Both the position numbers and the translations under genes were made by a program. A DNA stretch of 36,220 nucleotides from Clostridiales bacterium (GTDB lineage: Bacteria > Bacillota > Clostridia > Oscillospirales > Ruminococcaceae), in the NCBI GenBank assembly GCA_019423685.1, contig JAHZAY010000016.1:1-36220 (forward strand). The letters are read 5' to 3'. Below are positions 8,133 through 17,021 of the stretch, one piece after another. The number at the start of each line of letters is the position of its first letter. Position 1 is the stretch's first letter. Under the pieces are notes generated by a model that ran no database searches, was not told where the DNA came from, and worked only from the letters and a program-made list of their open reading frames with translations.

Positions 8133-8987
8133 ATGGAAAATCTGTCCAACATCTCGGTGGTCCGGGATGTACTCTCCCGTCACGGCTTTTCCTTTTCAAA
8201 GGGGCTGGGGCAGAACTTTCTGATCAATCCCACCGTCTGCCCCCGCATGGCACAACTGGGCAACGCGCAGCCCGGCTGGGGCGTCATTGAGATCGGCGCC
8301 GGTGTCGGTGTGCTGACCGCAGAGCTTGCCCGCCGCGCCGACAAGGTTGTCTGCATCGAGATCGACAGCCGTCTGCTTCCGGTGCTGGATGAGACATTGG
8401 CCGAATTTGACAACATCAAAATCGTCAACGAGGACGTCCTCAAGGTCAATTTGCACGAGCTAATCGCACAGGAATTTCCTGGTATGCCGGTAGCTGTCTG
8501 CGCAAATCTTCCCTACTACATCACCTCCCCCATCATCATGAACCTGCTGGAATCCCACCTGCCCATCGCGTCGCTGACGGTGATGGTGCAAAAGGAGGCC
8601 GCTGCGCGGCTGTGCGCCAAACCTGGCAGCCGAGAAGTGGGTGCGGTGTCCATCGCGGTGCGCTATTTTAGCGACCCACAGATTTTGTTCCAGGTCTCTC
8701 GCGGCTCCTTTATGCCCTCTCCCGACGTGGACTCCACCGTCATCCGTCTGGACGTGCGCCAACAGCCACCGGTGCAGGTGCACAAGGAGGAGAACTTTTT
8801 TAAGGTTGTCCACGCTGCCTTCTCCCAGCGCAGAAAGACCTTGCCCAACACCCTGTCTGCCGGTTTAAAGATTGCAAAGCCACAGGCAACAGCCCTTTTG
8901 GAAAAGGCCGGTGTGCCGACCAATCTGCGCGCCGAACAGCTGAGCATGGAACAGTTTGCCGCCATTGCAAATGCGCTGGAAGAATAG
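8133..8987 (+). CDS. rsmA: 16S rRNA dimethyladenosine transferase (RsmA/KsgA)
   Basis: This 284-residue protein has the full RsmA set: KGLGQNFLI at the start, SAM-binding IEIGAGVGVLTAEL, the acidic IEIDSRL, the catalytic NLPYYIT motif, the PSPDVDSTVIRL segment and the AFSQRRKTLPNTL C-terminal domain. It dimethylates two adjacent adenines in the loop of 16S rRNA helix 45, a late check in small-subunit assembly. AAAGGAGC precedes the ATG. It stands alone, ended by the terminator at 9053-9092. Confidence 0.97.
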   Translation: MENLSNISVVRDVLSRHGFSFSKGLGQNFLINPTVCPRMAQLGNAQPGWGVIEIGAGVGVLTAELARRADKVVCIEIDSRLLPVLDETLAEFDNIKIVNEDVLKVNLHELIAQEFPGMPVAVCANLPYYITSPIIMNLLESHLPIASLTVMVQKEAAARLCAKPGSREVGAVSIAVRYFSDPQILFQVSRGSFMPSPDVDSTVIRLDVRQQPPVQVHKEENFFKVVHAAFSQRRKTLPNTLSAGLKIAKPQATALLEKAGVPTNLRAEQLSMEQFAAIANALEE

Positions 8988-9052
8988 GTTCCTGCGCTGC
9001 CCCTTTAATTGCTATCCAAAAAGCAGCAGCAAAATAGATCGATTGTTTTGGG

Positions 9053-9092
9053 TAAAAAAAGATCCCGCGTGTGCCACGCGGGATCTTTTTTT
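9053..9092. terminator. Bidirectional terminator between rsmA and the EFR1 gene
   Basis: GATCCCGCGT and ACGCGGGATC pair perfectly over a five-base loop, with seven A before and seven T after, so it can serve both convergent genes. Confidence 0.94.
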
Positions 9093-9094
9093 CA

Positions 9095-9877
9095 TTAGAG
9101 ATAAAATTCTGGTTCTTTGCGGGGCTCCTGAAATGCCGAGATACACCACGCAACCGATCCTTTAAAGGCGTCCGAAGTAAACTGTTTGGAGTGAATCGGG
9201 CACAGGCGCACGCAGGCAAGGCAGCGCAGGCACTTGGAAGCGTCTACCTTTCCGGGGTCCTCGGCGTCGATAGCGCCGACTGGGCAGTTGCGCACGCAAA
9301 GTCCGCAGTGGGTGCAGCCATTGACATTTTCCGGAGCCATTGGTGCGGAGGCGCCGCGCTCTTTGTACGGACGATTGCCCGGGAAAGCATCTTTCGCCAA
9401 TGCAGTCATCTGGCCTTTGATCTTTTCTGCCAGCTGGCTGCCAAACACCTTGGCTTTTTCCAGGTCCTGTGCATCCGGACGGCCGGTAGCAATCTCGCTG
9501 GTCAGCGAGTGTTCACCGATGCAGCCCGCTCCTGCAACGACGACAAAGCCCTTCTCGGTCATCAGGTCCTGCATCTCCACCAGGCAGTCATCGTAGGCAC
9601 GGTTGCCGTAAACCGCTACGACAATGCACGGCGTGTTCTGTCCGCTGACGTGCTGTTGCAGATACTCCCGCACCAAAAGCGGCATCAGCCCTCCATAGAC
9701 CGGGGAACCCACCAGCACCAGCTCATCGGGCCCAAAGGTCAGATCTGCTACGCGGTTCTGTGGCAGGGTGAAGTCGTACTCGGTCACCGGCAGGCCGATA
9801 CCTTCTGCCATAGCGCGCAGATTGTTCCGGGTCGTCTTGGTCGCACTGAAATAAACAAGGGAAACTTTTGATACCAT
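9095..9877 (-). CDS. EFR1-type flavodoxin-ferredoxin fusion
   Basis: This 260-residue protein has a flavodoxin-like N-terminal domain, with the FMN phosphate loop YFSATKTTRN at residues 9-18 and GSPVYGG near 58. Two [4Fe-4S] motifs follow at the C-terminus: CTHCGLCVRNCP (Cys188, 191, 194, 198) and CLRCLACVRLCP (Cys216, 219, 222, 226). The arrangement matches the EFR1-family ferrodoxins of anaerobes, which carry electrons between an unknown donor and acceptor. The ATG at 9877 is chosen because AAGGAGGAATG precedes it; the longer frame runs into the promoter. The gene is monocistronic. Confidence 0.92.
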   Translation of the reverse strand: MVSKVSLVYFSATKTTRNNLRAMAEGIGLPVTEYDFTLPQNRVADLTFGPDELVLVGSPVYGGLMPLLVREYLQQHVSGQNTPCIVVAVYGNRAYDDCLVEMQDLMTEKGFVVVAGAGCIGEHSLTSEIATGRPDAQDLEKAKVFGSQLAEKIKGQMTALAKDAFPGNRPYKERGASAPMAPENVNGCTHCGLCVRNCPVGAIDAEDPGKVDASKCLRCLACVRLCPIHSKQFTSDAFKGSVAWCISAFQEPRKEPEFYL

Positions 9878-9905
9878 GTTGCATTCCTCCTTAGTTGTTA
9901 ATTGA

Positions 9906-9934
9906 ATTATAACATCTAAAAAGCAATTTTGCAA
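9906..9934 (-). promoter_or_regulatory. Sigma-A promoter for the EFR1 gene
   Basis: TTGCAA (9929-9934), 17 bases and a perfect TATAAT (9906-9911) are read on the minus strand. It lies in the short gap after the binding-protein gene, so the flavodoxin is transcribed on its own at least in part. Confidence 0.8.
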
Positions 9935-9964
9935 GCCTCTCATACAAAAGGTGCTGTTGCTTCG

Positions 9965-11614
9965 CTACCGCATGGCGACGGCGTTGCGGAAGATCACCTT
10001 GCCCCCGTAAGGGTAATAGTCGATTCCGGTCACCCCTTCGCCCATCACAAAATAGCTGGTTTCCACCATCAGCGGATAGGCTGTGGCGTCGTCCATCAGC
10101 ATCGCTTCCGCCGCGGAATACTGCTGCAAAATCTGCTGGCTGTCGTGGGAATTTTCCACCCCGGACAGTGTGTTGTCGTAGTCCGTGCTCTTATAAAAGG
10201 CGATGTTGTCCGACGAAAAGGAGGTAAAGCGGTTGAGGATGTCGGCCGGAGTGTTGGCGGAAGCCTGAAGCGGCACCAGTGCGACCTGATAGTCGCCCAA
10301 ACTCAGCCGGGAGGAGAGCTCGTCGCGATCGACCTCCACGATGTTGACCGAAACGGCCAGCGTCTGCTGCCATGCCTGTTGCAGCAGGCCGCACATCTCC
10401 GGGATCTGGCTGTCCGACGGGACCAGCAGCTGCACTTTGCGCAGCGTATCCGCCCCCAACTCATCCATGCCGGCACGATAGGCATCGTAGGCGGCCTTTG
10501 GATCATAGGTGTTGACGGTGTTGACGGTCGTCTGCTCGGTGTAGGGTTGGGTAAACAGGGTAATGGCCGGTGGGATCAGCCGGTCGCAGGTATGCAGGTT
10601 GTCCTGTTGGGTCTGCCGCAAAAAGTCCTCTATCGTGCTGCGGTCTATCGCCCGAATAAATCCCTGCCGCACCTGCTGGTTGGAAAAGGCGCTGTGGGTT
10701 TGGTTAAACACCAACGCCCAGACAATTCCCTGTGTTTCTTCACAGGTAAGGCCCGCCTGCTGTGCCTGGCGGTATTGCTCATAATCGGCAAGACATCCGT
10801 CGGCCTTGCCTTCCATCAACAGCGAAAAGAAGGTCGGCGTCTGCTCTCCGCGCTCTACCTGTGCCTCGGTGAGTGTATCGCGGTTCATATAGAGATAGAC
10901 TCCTGGCGTCTGTACCGCCTGCTGATCGTAGTAGTTGGCGTTTTTTTTCAGGTAGATGCGGTTCCCATTTTCCCACTGCATCAAGGTAAACGGTCCATTG
11001 GAATAGGTCTGTTTGATGGTGGTGCCGTAGCGTCCGCCCGCCTCTTCGAACAACTTTTGACTACAGGGCATTGCCGAAGAATGGGCCAAACTCTCCAAAA
11101 AGGAGGGGTCGGCATAACTGAGAGTAAAGACAACCGTCCGATCGTCCTGTGCCCGAACGCCGAGATTCTCCGCCGTCATTTCCCCGGAAAGAACCTGTTG
11201 GCTATTCTCAATGGCGCTGTACAGCGAGGCAAAGGGGGAGGGATAAATGCTGTTGAAGATGCGCTGAAAGGCAAAGACAAAGTCGTGGGCCGTGACGGGG
11301 GTGTTGTCCTCGTCGTCCCAGACCATTCCCGATCGCAGGTGAAAGGTATAGGTCTTCTGGTCCTGTGAGACCTCATATCCTTCGATCACCCCATTTTGCA
11401 GCTCCCCGGAAGGCAGCTGGGTCATCAATCCCTCCATGATGTTATAGATGACCAACTGCTCATTTTGTTCGTCCGCAAACTGCGGGTCCAAGCTCTCCAC
11501 CTCTCCTGAAATATCGTAACGCACCAGCGAGGAACTTTCTGAGCATCCGCTCAGCACAAGGCAAACTGCCAACAGCAGGCAGCCCAACTTCCAAATACTT
11601 TTTTTCCAAGACAA
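9965..11614 (-). CDS. ABC transporter substrate-binding lipoprotein, peptide type (SBP family 5)
   Basis: This 549-residue protein starts with a lipoprotein signal, lipobox LSGC with Cys24 as the lipidated residue. The family-5 pattern follows: ESLDPQFADEQ, IYNIMEGLM, TYTFHLRSGMVWDDE, PVTAHDFVFAFQRI and SNGPFTLMQW. OppA-type proteins hand peptides, or sometimes nickel or opines, to a permease. No permease or ATPase gene is next to it, so it is an orphan binding protein here. The start is a TTG with AAAGGAG ten bases upstream; no ATG with a ribosome site is available nearby. Confidence 0.93.
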   Translation of the reverse strand: MSWKKSIWKLGCLLLAVCLVLSGCSESSSLVRYDISGEVESLDPQFADEQNEQLVIYNIMEGLMTQLPSGELQNGVIEGYEVSQDQKTYTFHLRSGMVWDDEDNTPVTAHDFVFAFQRIFNSIYPSPFASLYSAIENSQQVLSGEMTAENLGVRAQDDRTVVFTLSYADPSFLESLAHSSAMPCSQKLFEEAGGRYGTTIKQTYSNGPFTLMQWENGNRIYLKKNANYYDQQAVQTPGVYLYMNRDTLTEAQVERGEQTPTFFSLLMEGKADGCLADYEQYRQAQQAGLTCEETQGIVWALVFNQTHSAFSNQQVRQGFIRAIDRSTIEDFLRQTQQDNLHTCDRLIPPAITLFTQPYTEQTTVNTVNTYDPKAAYDAYRAGMDELGADTLRKVQLLVPSDSQIPEMCGLLQQAWQQTLAVSVNIVEVDRDELSSRLSLGDYQVALVPLQASANTPADILNRFTSFSSDNIAFYKSTDYDNTLSGVENSHDSQQILQQYSAAEAMLMDDATAYPLMVETSYFVMGEGVTGIDYYPYGGKVIFRNAVAMR

Positions 11615-11685
11615 CAGATGTACGCTCCTTTATAAAACAAGGTCCCTTTTTCCCATAAAAACGGTCCGATATATAGAATATCTTC

Positions 11686-11714
11686 AGTTTATCATGTGCA
11701 CCCGATAAATGCAA
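11686..11714 (-). promoter_or_regulatory. Possible promoter for the binding-protein gene
   Basis: On the minus strand TTGCAT (11709-11714) is separated by 17 bases from TAAACT (11686-11691), a moderate match to sigma-A. Confidence 0.35.
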
Positions 11715-11795
11715 TTCCAATATTATGAATGTTTTCTTTATTTTCGCATCGCTGGGACAAGGCGGAATTTTTTTGAGGGGAGGGGGGCTAGACAG

Positions 11796-11824
11796 TTGCA
11801 ATCTTGGCCAATCAATGGTAGGAT
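11796..11824 (+). promoter_or_regulatory. Possible glnN promoter
   Basis: TTGCAA (11796-11801), a 17-base spacer and TAGGAT (11819-11824) form a fair sigma-A match about 90 bases before the glnN start. Confidence 0.4.
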
Positions 11825-11914
11825 AGTATCATTGTTATGCGCTAAAGTGTGTCTTTTGCGCAGACAAGTTTGTGTGTAATAAAGACAGAGACTTTGTAAA
11901 AAGGGAGCGAGTAA

Positions 11915-13999
11915 ATGAACATTGAAGAAATCTTTGGCGTGCGCGTATTTGACGACGCTGCCATGAAAAAACGTCTTCCCAAAAAGGCATACGAGAGCCT
12001 TTCCCGCACCCGCCGTCTGGGCGAGCCGTTGGACCCGGAAATTGCCGATGTAGTTGCTTGTGCCATGAAGGATTGGGCCATCGAGCAGGGAGCAACCCAC
12101 TACTCCCACTGGTTCCAGCCGATGAACAACTTCACTGCCGGCAAACACGAGGCCTTTTTGTCCACCCAGGGAGGCGCTGGCCAAATCTCGATGGATTTCT
12201 CCAGCAAAGCGCTGATTCAGGGCGAAGCGGATTCCTCTTCCTTCCCTTCCGGCGGCCTTCGCGCTACCTTTGAAGCCAGAGGCTACACCACCTGGGACCC
12301 GACCTCTCCGGCCTTTGTCCGGGACGGCACTTTATTCATTCCAACTGCCTTTTGCTCCTATAACGGCGAGGCGCTGGACGCCAAAACTCCACTGCTGCGC
12401 TCGATGCAGGCCGTATCCCAGCAGGGCGTGCGCCTGCTGCGCGCGCTGGGCAACAACACCGTCACCCGCGTCACCCCGATGGTCGGTGCAGAGCAGGAAT
12501 ACTTCCTGGTGGACTACAAGCTCTATGACCAGAGACTGGATCTGAAAATTTGTGGACGCACCCTGTTTGGAGCCAAACCCTCCAAAGGCCAGGAGCTGGA
12601 CGACCACTACTGCGGCCGCATCCGCATCCGTGTCGGCGAATTTATGCAGGATCTGGATAAAAACCTGTGGGAGATGGGCGTAGCCAGCAAGACAAAACAC
12701 AACGAGGCAGCTCCTGCCCAGCACGAGCTTGCGCCTGAATATTCTACCGCCAACATCGCCTGCGACCACAACCAGCTGATTATGGAAACGATGCGCACCA
12801 TCAGCAAGAAACACGGTTTGGCCTGCCTTTTGCACGAAAAGCCATTTGCCAACGTCAACGGATCGGGCAAGCACAACAACTTCTCCCTGTGCACCGACAC
12901 CGGCGAAAATCTGCTCTCTCCAGGCAAACAGCCAGAGAGCAACATGCAGTTTTTGCTGATGCTCTGCGCCTTTGTCCGTGCAGTGGATCTGTATGCAGAC
13001 CTTCTGCGGATGAGTGCGGCCTGCGCGGGCAACGATCAGCGTCTGGGCGGCTGTGAGGCACCGCCGCCGATCATCTCCATTTTCCTGGGCAACCACCTCA
13101 CCGAAATCCTCAACCACATCGCACAGGGAGGCAACCCCGACGGCGTTGCGCGCCAAAAGATGGATATCGGCGTACAGGCCATTCCTTCGGTCACCAAGGA
13201 TGAAACCGACCGCAACCGCACCTCGCCCTTTGCCTTCACCGGCAATAAATTTGAGTTCCGCATGGTCGGTTCCTCTCAATCGCTGGCCTATTCGGAGGTT
13301 GTATTGGACACCATCCTGGCCGATTCGTTCGACAACTTTGCTACCCGCTTAGAGAACGCAGAGAATAAGGATGCCGAGATCCGCAAGATCATCTCCGACA
13401 CCATGCACCAGCACGGACGGATTATCTATAACGGAAACAACTACTCGGATGATTGGGTTAAGGAAGCGCAGCAGCGCGGTCTGCCGATCCTGCGCACCTC
13501 GGTCGAGGCGTTCCACACCCTGACCGATCAGAAGAACATCGACCTGTTCGACCGCTACCATGTCTTTTCTCCAAAGGAAACGGCCGCCCGGTACGAGATT
13601 CAGCTGGAAAACTACATCCACGTCCTGCAAATTGAGGCAGCGACCATGCTGGAAATTGCAAAGCGCCAGATTATCCCAAGCTGCATCCAGTACAGCGGCA
13701 AGGTTGCAAACAGCCTCAACCAGATGTCCGCCTGCGGAGTAGCGCCAAAACGACTGCAAAATCACCTAGAAACCCTGTCCGAATCGCTGGAAAGCATCAT
13801 GGCACTGACCGATGAGCTGGAGCGCACCTTAAGCCTGGCGGGCAACTTCGACGACCTGTACAGCCGTGCGCAGTACATGGCCGGGGATGTGCGTGAAGCG
13901 ATGGAGCGCCTGCGCGCACGCTGCGACGCCCTCGAAACAATTGTAGATCGCCGCGATTGGCCTATGCCGACCTATACCGATCTTTTGCACCGCATTTAA
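11915..13999 (+). CDS. glnN: Type III glutamine synthetase
   Basis: This 694-residue protein is near the usual 700-730 of GSIII, far longer than GSI. It carries the GSIII-specific N-terminal block (HWFQPMNNFTAGKHEAFLS, then the SSFPSGGLRATFEARGYTTWDP region), the metal-binding VGAEQEYFLVD, NEAAPAQHELAP, the ATP-site NVNGSGKHNNFSL and NRTSPFAFTGNKFEFR. It makes glutamine from glutamate, ammonia and ATP as a dodecamer. It has its own leader and ends at a strong terminator shared with the structural cluster that follows head-on. Confidence 0.97.
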   Translation: MNIEEIFGVRVFDDAAMKKRLPKKAYESLSRTRRLGEPLDPEIADVVACAMKDWAIEQGATHYSHWFQPMNNFTAGKHEAFLSTQGGAGQISMDFSSKALIQGEADSSSFPSGGLRATFEARGYTTWDPTSPAFVRDGTLFIPTAFCSYNGEALDAKTPLLRSMQAVSQQGVRLLRALGNNTVTRVTPMVGAEQEYFLVDYKLYDQRLDLKICGRTLFGAKPSKGQELDDHYCGRIRIRVGEFMQDLDKNLWEMGVASKTKHNEAAPAQHELAPEYSTANIACDHNQLIMETMRTISKKHGLACLLHEKPFANVNGSGKHNNFSLCTDTGENLLSPGKQPESNMQFLLMLCAFVRAVDLYADLLRMSAACAGNDQRLGGCEAPPPIISIFLGNHLTEILNHIAQGGNPDGVARQKMDIGVQAIPSVTKDETDRNRTSPFAFTGNKFEFRMVGSSQSLAYSEVVLDTILADSFDNFATRLENAENKDAEIRKIISDTMHQHGRIIYNGNNYSDDWVKEAQQRGLPILRTSVEAFHTLTDQKNIDLFDRYHVFSPKETAARYEIQLENYIHVLQIEAATMLEIAKRQIIPSCIQYSGKVANSLNQMSACGVAPKRLQNHLETLSESLESIMALTDELERTLSLAGNFDDLYSRAQYMAGDVREAMERLRARCDALETIVDRRDWPMPTYTDLLHRI

Positions 14000-14052
14000 T
14001 CGAAATTGATCGTACAACGCCATCAATCCTTTATCTTTTTTATCGATTTTAC

Positions 14053-14092
14053 AAAAGGGGCATCTCCTGTATCGTCAGGAGATGCCCCTTTT
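14053..14092. terminator. Bidirectional terminator at the glnN / structural-cluster junction
   Basis: AAAAGGGGCATCTCCT and AGGAGATGCCCCTTTT pair perfectly over an eight-base loop, with A and T runs at either end. It marks the left boundary of the minus-strand structural cluster. Confidence 0.93.
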
Positions 14093-14139
14093 CATAATGC
14101 TTTGTACACGCTGTCTTAGATTCTGCGCCACCTTTTGCA

Positions 14140-14619
14140 CTATGCCGCAGGTGGAAATGCCACATAGAGGTAGGTCTTACCTGCCTGATTGAGCACGCTG
14201 CGCTTGCCATCCATCGGGCTTGTCGTGGCTTGTGTGACAGAAAATCCTCCCTCCACGATGCTGACCCCCTTGCTGCTTCCCTGTGAAGTTGCCACCGCGG
14301 CATAAACGTAGGTGTCGCCAGTGCTGGTCACAGTCTGGTTAAATGGCTCATCCGCCGCAAAGACGATCAAAAAGCCGATTTCTCCCTCTACCTCCACCGT
14401 CCGTTGCGCTTGACCGTTGCCGGAGTAGCTGCCCACAGTGTAGCTTGCCTTGCCAAGTTGTTCGCGCTGGGCTTCGGTCAGGTGCAGATTCGACTGGATG
14501 TGTTCCTGAAATTTTGTATCGATCGTCTGGTTATCAAAGTTAAAATCTTCCATCTTGGGGCGGTCGCTTCCGACAAATTGATTGAGCCCCAGGTTTGCAG
14601 TCTTATAGGTACTGGACAT
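14140..14619 (-). CDS. Short tail-fibre-like protein (XkdV-like N-terminus)
   Basis: This 159-residue protein is the last gene of the structural cluster. Its start, TYKTANLGLNQF...DRPKMEDFNFDNQTIDTKFQEH, resembles the N-terminal attachment segment of XkdV-type tail fibres. The rest (about 60-159) is a single beta-rich domain ending GKTYLYVAFPPAA. Such proteins join the baseplate and contact the cell surface. It is far shorter than ordinary fibres and has no separate fibre-assembly chaperone. Its start codon lies one base after the preceding gene's stop. Confidence 0.7.
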   Translation of the reverse strand: MSSTYKTANLGLNQFVGSDRPKMEDFNFDNQTIDTKFQEHIQSNLHLTEAQREQLGKASYTVGSYSGNGQAQRTVEVEGEIGFLIVFAADEPFNQTVTSTGDTYVYAAVATSQGSSKGVSIVEGGFSVTQATTSPMDGKRSVLNQAGKTYLYVAFPPAA

Positions 14620-14620
14620 C

Positions 14621-15220
14621 CTATTCCTCCTCCCATTGTGCCTTCGACATCATTTCCAGCTGCGACCAACTCTTGTCCATCTCATCCAGCTGGGTGAAGG
14701 TCTTATCCAAACTGTCAAATTCTGCGAAACTGATGCCTCCGGTCACAAACTCCGCCAGCAGATGTGCCGGCATCAGCGCCTCAAAGGCCTGCTTGGCCTG
14801 ATCCAGCGTCATCTGGCTGTCCGCCAGTCCGGTTGCCGTCACCGTGATGGTGCCGCCGCCCGGCTCTTCCTCCACCGTCGCGCTCACTCCGATAGCATTG
14901 AGCGCCTTTTCAATGCCTGCGCGGTGAAAATCGCTGGGACCAATGCTCATTTTGCTGACCGCAATCTGGCGGCGCTCCTGCAAGGGAATGTTTTGATTGA
15001 CCGGGATAGCGAGCATCCTTTCAAAAGCCATCAGGCGCTCTTCGCTGCAGGTCTGCACAAGTGCATCCTGCTGTACAGCCAAAATTTTTTGCTGCAACGG
15101 CTCCAACACATCCAGATAGCTGTCCAGCTCCGCACGAATCAACGATCCTTCTTCCAGATTGTACAGCCGCAACGAGCGCATCCTGCTGTACATCCGCTCT
15201 CTACAGCTCGAATCTGCCAT
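14621..15220 (-). CDS. Baseplate protein, XkdU/YmfQ-like (DUF2313)
   Basis: This 199-residue protein has the organisation of the XkdU/YmfQ family: an N-terminal helical part (LDSYLDVLEPLQQKILAVQQDALVQTCSEERLMAFERML), then a DFHRAGIEKALNAIG segment and a small alpha/beta domain. XkdU-like proteins follow baseplate J in contractile-tailed elements and help link fibres. The ATG at 15220 is chosen because AGGGGGAG precedes it and it lies just past the stop of baseplate J (TAGGATG). An earlier in-frame start inside the upstream gene is not credible. Confidence 0.82.
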   Translation of the reverse strand: MADSSCRERMYSRMRSLRLYNLEEGSLIRAELDSYLDVLEPLQQKILAVQQDALVQTCSEERLMAFERMLAIPVNQNIPLQERRQIAVSKMSIGPSDFHRAGIEKALNAIGVSATVEEEPGGGTITVTATGLADSQMTLDQAKQAFEALMPAHLLAEFVTGGISFAEFDSLDKTFTQLDEMDKSWSQLEMMSKAQWEEE

Positions 15221-15221
15221 C

Positions 15222-16292
15222 CTAACTCTCCCCCTTCTGCTCCATCTCGCTGACCGAACAGCTTTCACAGGTAAAGACCTGCTTTTCGAGGGGATACTGG
15301 TCCTGTGCAGGCTGCACCACCTTGCAGTTTGCTACCCCCGCACAGCCCAATGCTGCCTGCGTCAAGCGCGCCAGATAGAGCGGCTGTCCAATTTTCTGCT
15401 GCTCAAGCAGCTCTTTTACAGCCTGTTCGCAGTTGAGGCGGACATCCGCAAAGCTGTATCCGTCCTCCACTGCAATGGCAATTTCGATGGCAACGGCACT
15501 CTGCTGCGCCTGTTCGACGGTGAGATCGACGTTGATCTCCTTGACCTGGCCGAGTTCCTCCTTTACCTGTGCCAACAGCTGTTCATTTACTCCCGGTCCG
15601 TGCAGTACCAGTCCCACAGTGTTGACCCCATTCACCCGCGGCAGCACCTTGACCGATCGGACACCGGAATAGCTCATCGCCCGGTTATAGTAAAAGGCGG
15701 CATTGGTGCCATTGGTCACCTGCTTGTAGCTGTCCAGCAGCCGCTGCCGCAGGGAATCATCGCTCTCTGCATCCTCTCCTGACAGGATAGCTTGCGAATT
15801 GGTCACCGACTCAATTCCCTGCACCGGCGTCACCATCACGCACAGCAGACCGGCGGCAAGATTTCCCGCGCTGCCCGCCACCTGACTGCAAACCGGCACC
15901 TCCACCTGTGTCTGCCCGGCTTGCAGAACAGCCTCCTCTTCGGTGGCATAGCGAATACTTCCAGTTGGTTCTGTTAGAAAACTCCCCTTCGGTATCGGGA
16001 TGTCGGTCTGCGCCGCCGTACTGCGGGAATACACTGCCGTCCCTCGCGCAAAAACTGCCTGTTTGCGCGAGATTCCACGCTGCTGCGCATGCATCTCCAA
16101 CGCCTCCCCGGTCGCTGTCTGGGCAAACGATTGGGCCTGTGCCTGTTCGAGCGCACCATCCAACACAGCCAACTGTTCAGCCAGCACAGCAAACCGCAAT
16201 CCCACATCCGAGGCGCTGTCTACCGGGATACCGGTGCGCTGCTCATAGCCCTGGCGCATCTGCTCCAAAAATGTCTCATATCCTTGTGCCAA
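15222..16292 (-). CDS. Baseplate J-like wedge protein (XkdT-like)
   Basis: This 356-residue protein matches the Baseplate_J family. An N-terminal helix contains LDGALEQAQAQSFAQTATGEALEMHAQQRGISR. The typical beta core follows with GSIRYATEEEAVL and the VAGSAGNLAAGLL motif, then ESDDSLRQRLLDSYK with NGTNAAFYYNRAMSYSGVRSVKVLPR. It forms the baseplate wedge ring that triggers sheath contraction. The start is a TTG with GGGAGGGAG about five bases upstream. Length matches XkdT. Confidence 0.92.
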   Translation of the reverse strand: MAQGYETFLEQMRQGYEQRTGIPVDSASDVGLRFAVLAEQLAVLDGALEQAQAQSFAQTATGEALEMHAQQRGISRKQAVFARGTAVYSRSTAAQTDIPIPKGSFLTEPTGSIRYATEEEAVLQAGQTQVEVPVCSQVAGSAGNLAAGLLCVMVTPVQGIESVTNSQAILSGEDAESDDSLRQRLLDSYKQVTNGTNAAFYYNRAMSYSGVRSVKVLPRVNGVNTVGLVLHGPGVNEQLLAQVKEELGQVKEINVDLTVEQAQQSAVAIEIAIAVEDGYSFADVRLNCEQAVKELLEQQKIGQPLYLARLTQAALGCAGVANCKVVQPAQDQYPLEKQVFTCESCSVSEMEQKGES

Positions 16293-16307
16293 AAAACTCC
16301 CTCCCTG

Positions 16308-16679
16308 CTAAAAATTCAGCGCCCACAGCGTCACAAACCGCTCTGTCTGCCCTGTTTGCTGCCCGCTGTAAACGAGCGAAAAGGCAATTTCCAGCTTTTC
16401 GCCCTCCTTTGATGTCCTCTGTGCCGAAACTACCCGCACATCCGAAAGCGGCAGCAGCGCCTCCTGCGCATACTCCAGCGCCAGTTCCTCCTGTCGCTCC
16501 TTTGAGGTGTTGGGCAGGGCATACAGCCGGCTTCCAAGGGTCTTGTCCAGCGCAAAACTTCCCTGTGGAACCGAAAGGCGGATCATCGCCTGCTGGATGT
16601 AGTCGGGAGCCCCTGCAACCTCTTCTAAAAATCCCTGTGCGTTGCGCGCATGATCTCCATGATGCAGTAAAATGTCCAT
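16308..16679 (-). CDS. Baseplate wedge subunit, gp25/DUF2634-like
   Basis: This 123-residue protein sits just before baseplate J, the usual place of XkdS (DUF2634) or gp25/gpW. A segment IRLSVPQGSFALDKTLGSRLYAL fits the conserved core of that family, where a short strand pair and helix bind baseplate J. The start overlaps the stop of the spike gene (TAATG). Assignment rests on position plus this pattern. Confidence 0.75.
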   Translation of the reverse strand: MDILLHHGDHARNAQGFLEEVAGAPDYIQQAMIRLSVPQGSFALDKTLGSRLYALPNTSKERQEELALEYAQEALLPLSDVRVVSAQRTSKEGEKLEIAFSLVYSGQQTGQTERFVTLWALNF

Positions 16680-17005
16680 TACTGCTCCCCCTTCCATTCC
16701 TTGCCGTTGAGCAGAATTTTTCCGTCGTTGCACAGCTTGATGCTTGCACCGCCAAAGGACTGCAAAAGGATCTCCCCCGGCTGCAGCCCCTCCGGCCAAC
16801 CAATCGAGATGTTTCCCAAACATATCTGCCCGCTGTCTGCTGAAAGGATAGCCGCCTGCTCCCCCTGCGGCGGTCTTGCCTGGATGCCGTATGGGGCGCA
16901 TGTCGGGAGCTGCCTGTCCTCATACGCCCCCACGGTGTACATTTCGCCGCTTTGCGCTGCCACCAGCTTGACGGGCATATCCCGCCTTCTCTGAATTAGC
17001 CACAT
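16679..17005 (-). CDS. Short baseplate spike-like protein (gpV/XkdR-like)
   Basis: This 108-residue protein ends in GGASIKLCNDGKILLNGKEW, the repeating Gly-Ile-Leu-Asn pattern seen at the C-terminus of gpV-type spikes, where strands build a beta helix under the hub. The N-terminal part may be a reduced OB fold. It is about half the length of gpV of P2. GGGAGGAAAGAGC precedes the ATG. It is placed between hub and wedge genes, as in PBSX-type elements. Confidence 0.65.
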   Translation of the reverse strand: MWLIQRRRDMPVKLVAAQSGEMYTVGAYEDRQLPTCAPYGIQARPPQGEQAAILSADSGQICLGNISIGWPEGLQPGEILLQSFGGASIKLCNDGKILLNGKEWKGEQ

Positions 17006-17021
17006 GCTCTTTCCTCCCGTT

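Larger units (their letters stand above)
11615..11914. other. Divergent intergenic region, binding protein / glnN
   Basis: It contains candidate promoters in both directions (11686-11714 minus, 11796-11824 plus) and a purine-rich AAAAAGGGAGCGAG ribosome site for glnN. No riboswitch of a recognisable class was seen. Confidence 0.5.

Noticed and set aside
11615..11914. Glutamine riboswitch upstream of glnN
   Set aside because: No recognisable core of a known glutamine-binding RNA was found.
12332..13279. Long antisense open frame within glnN
   Set aside because: It is a shadow of the glutamine synthetase coding frame and resembles no known protein.
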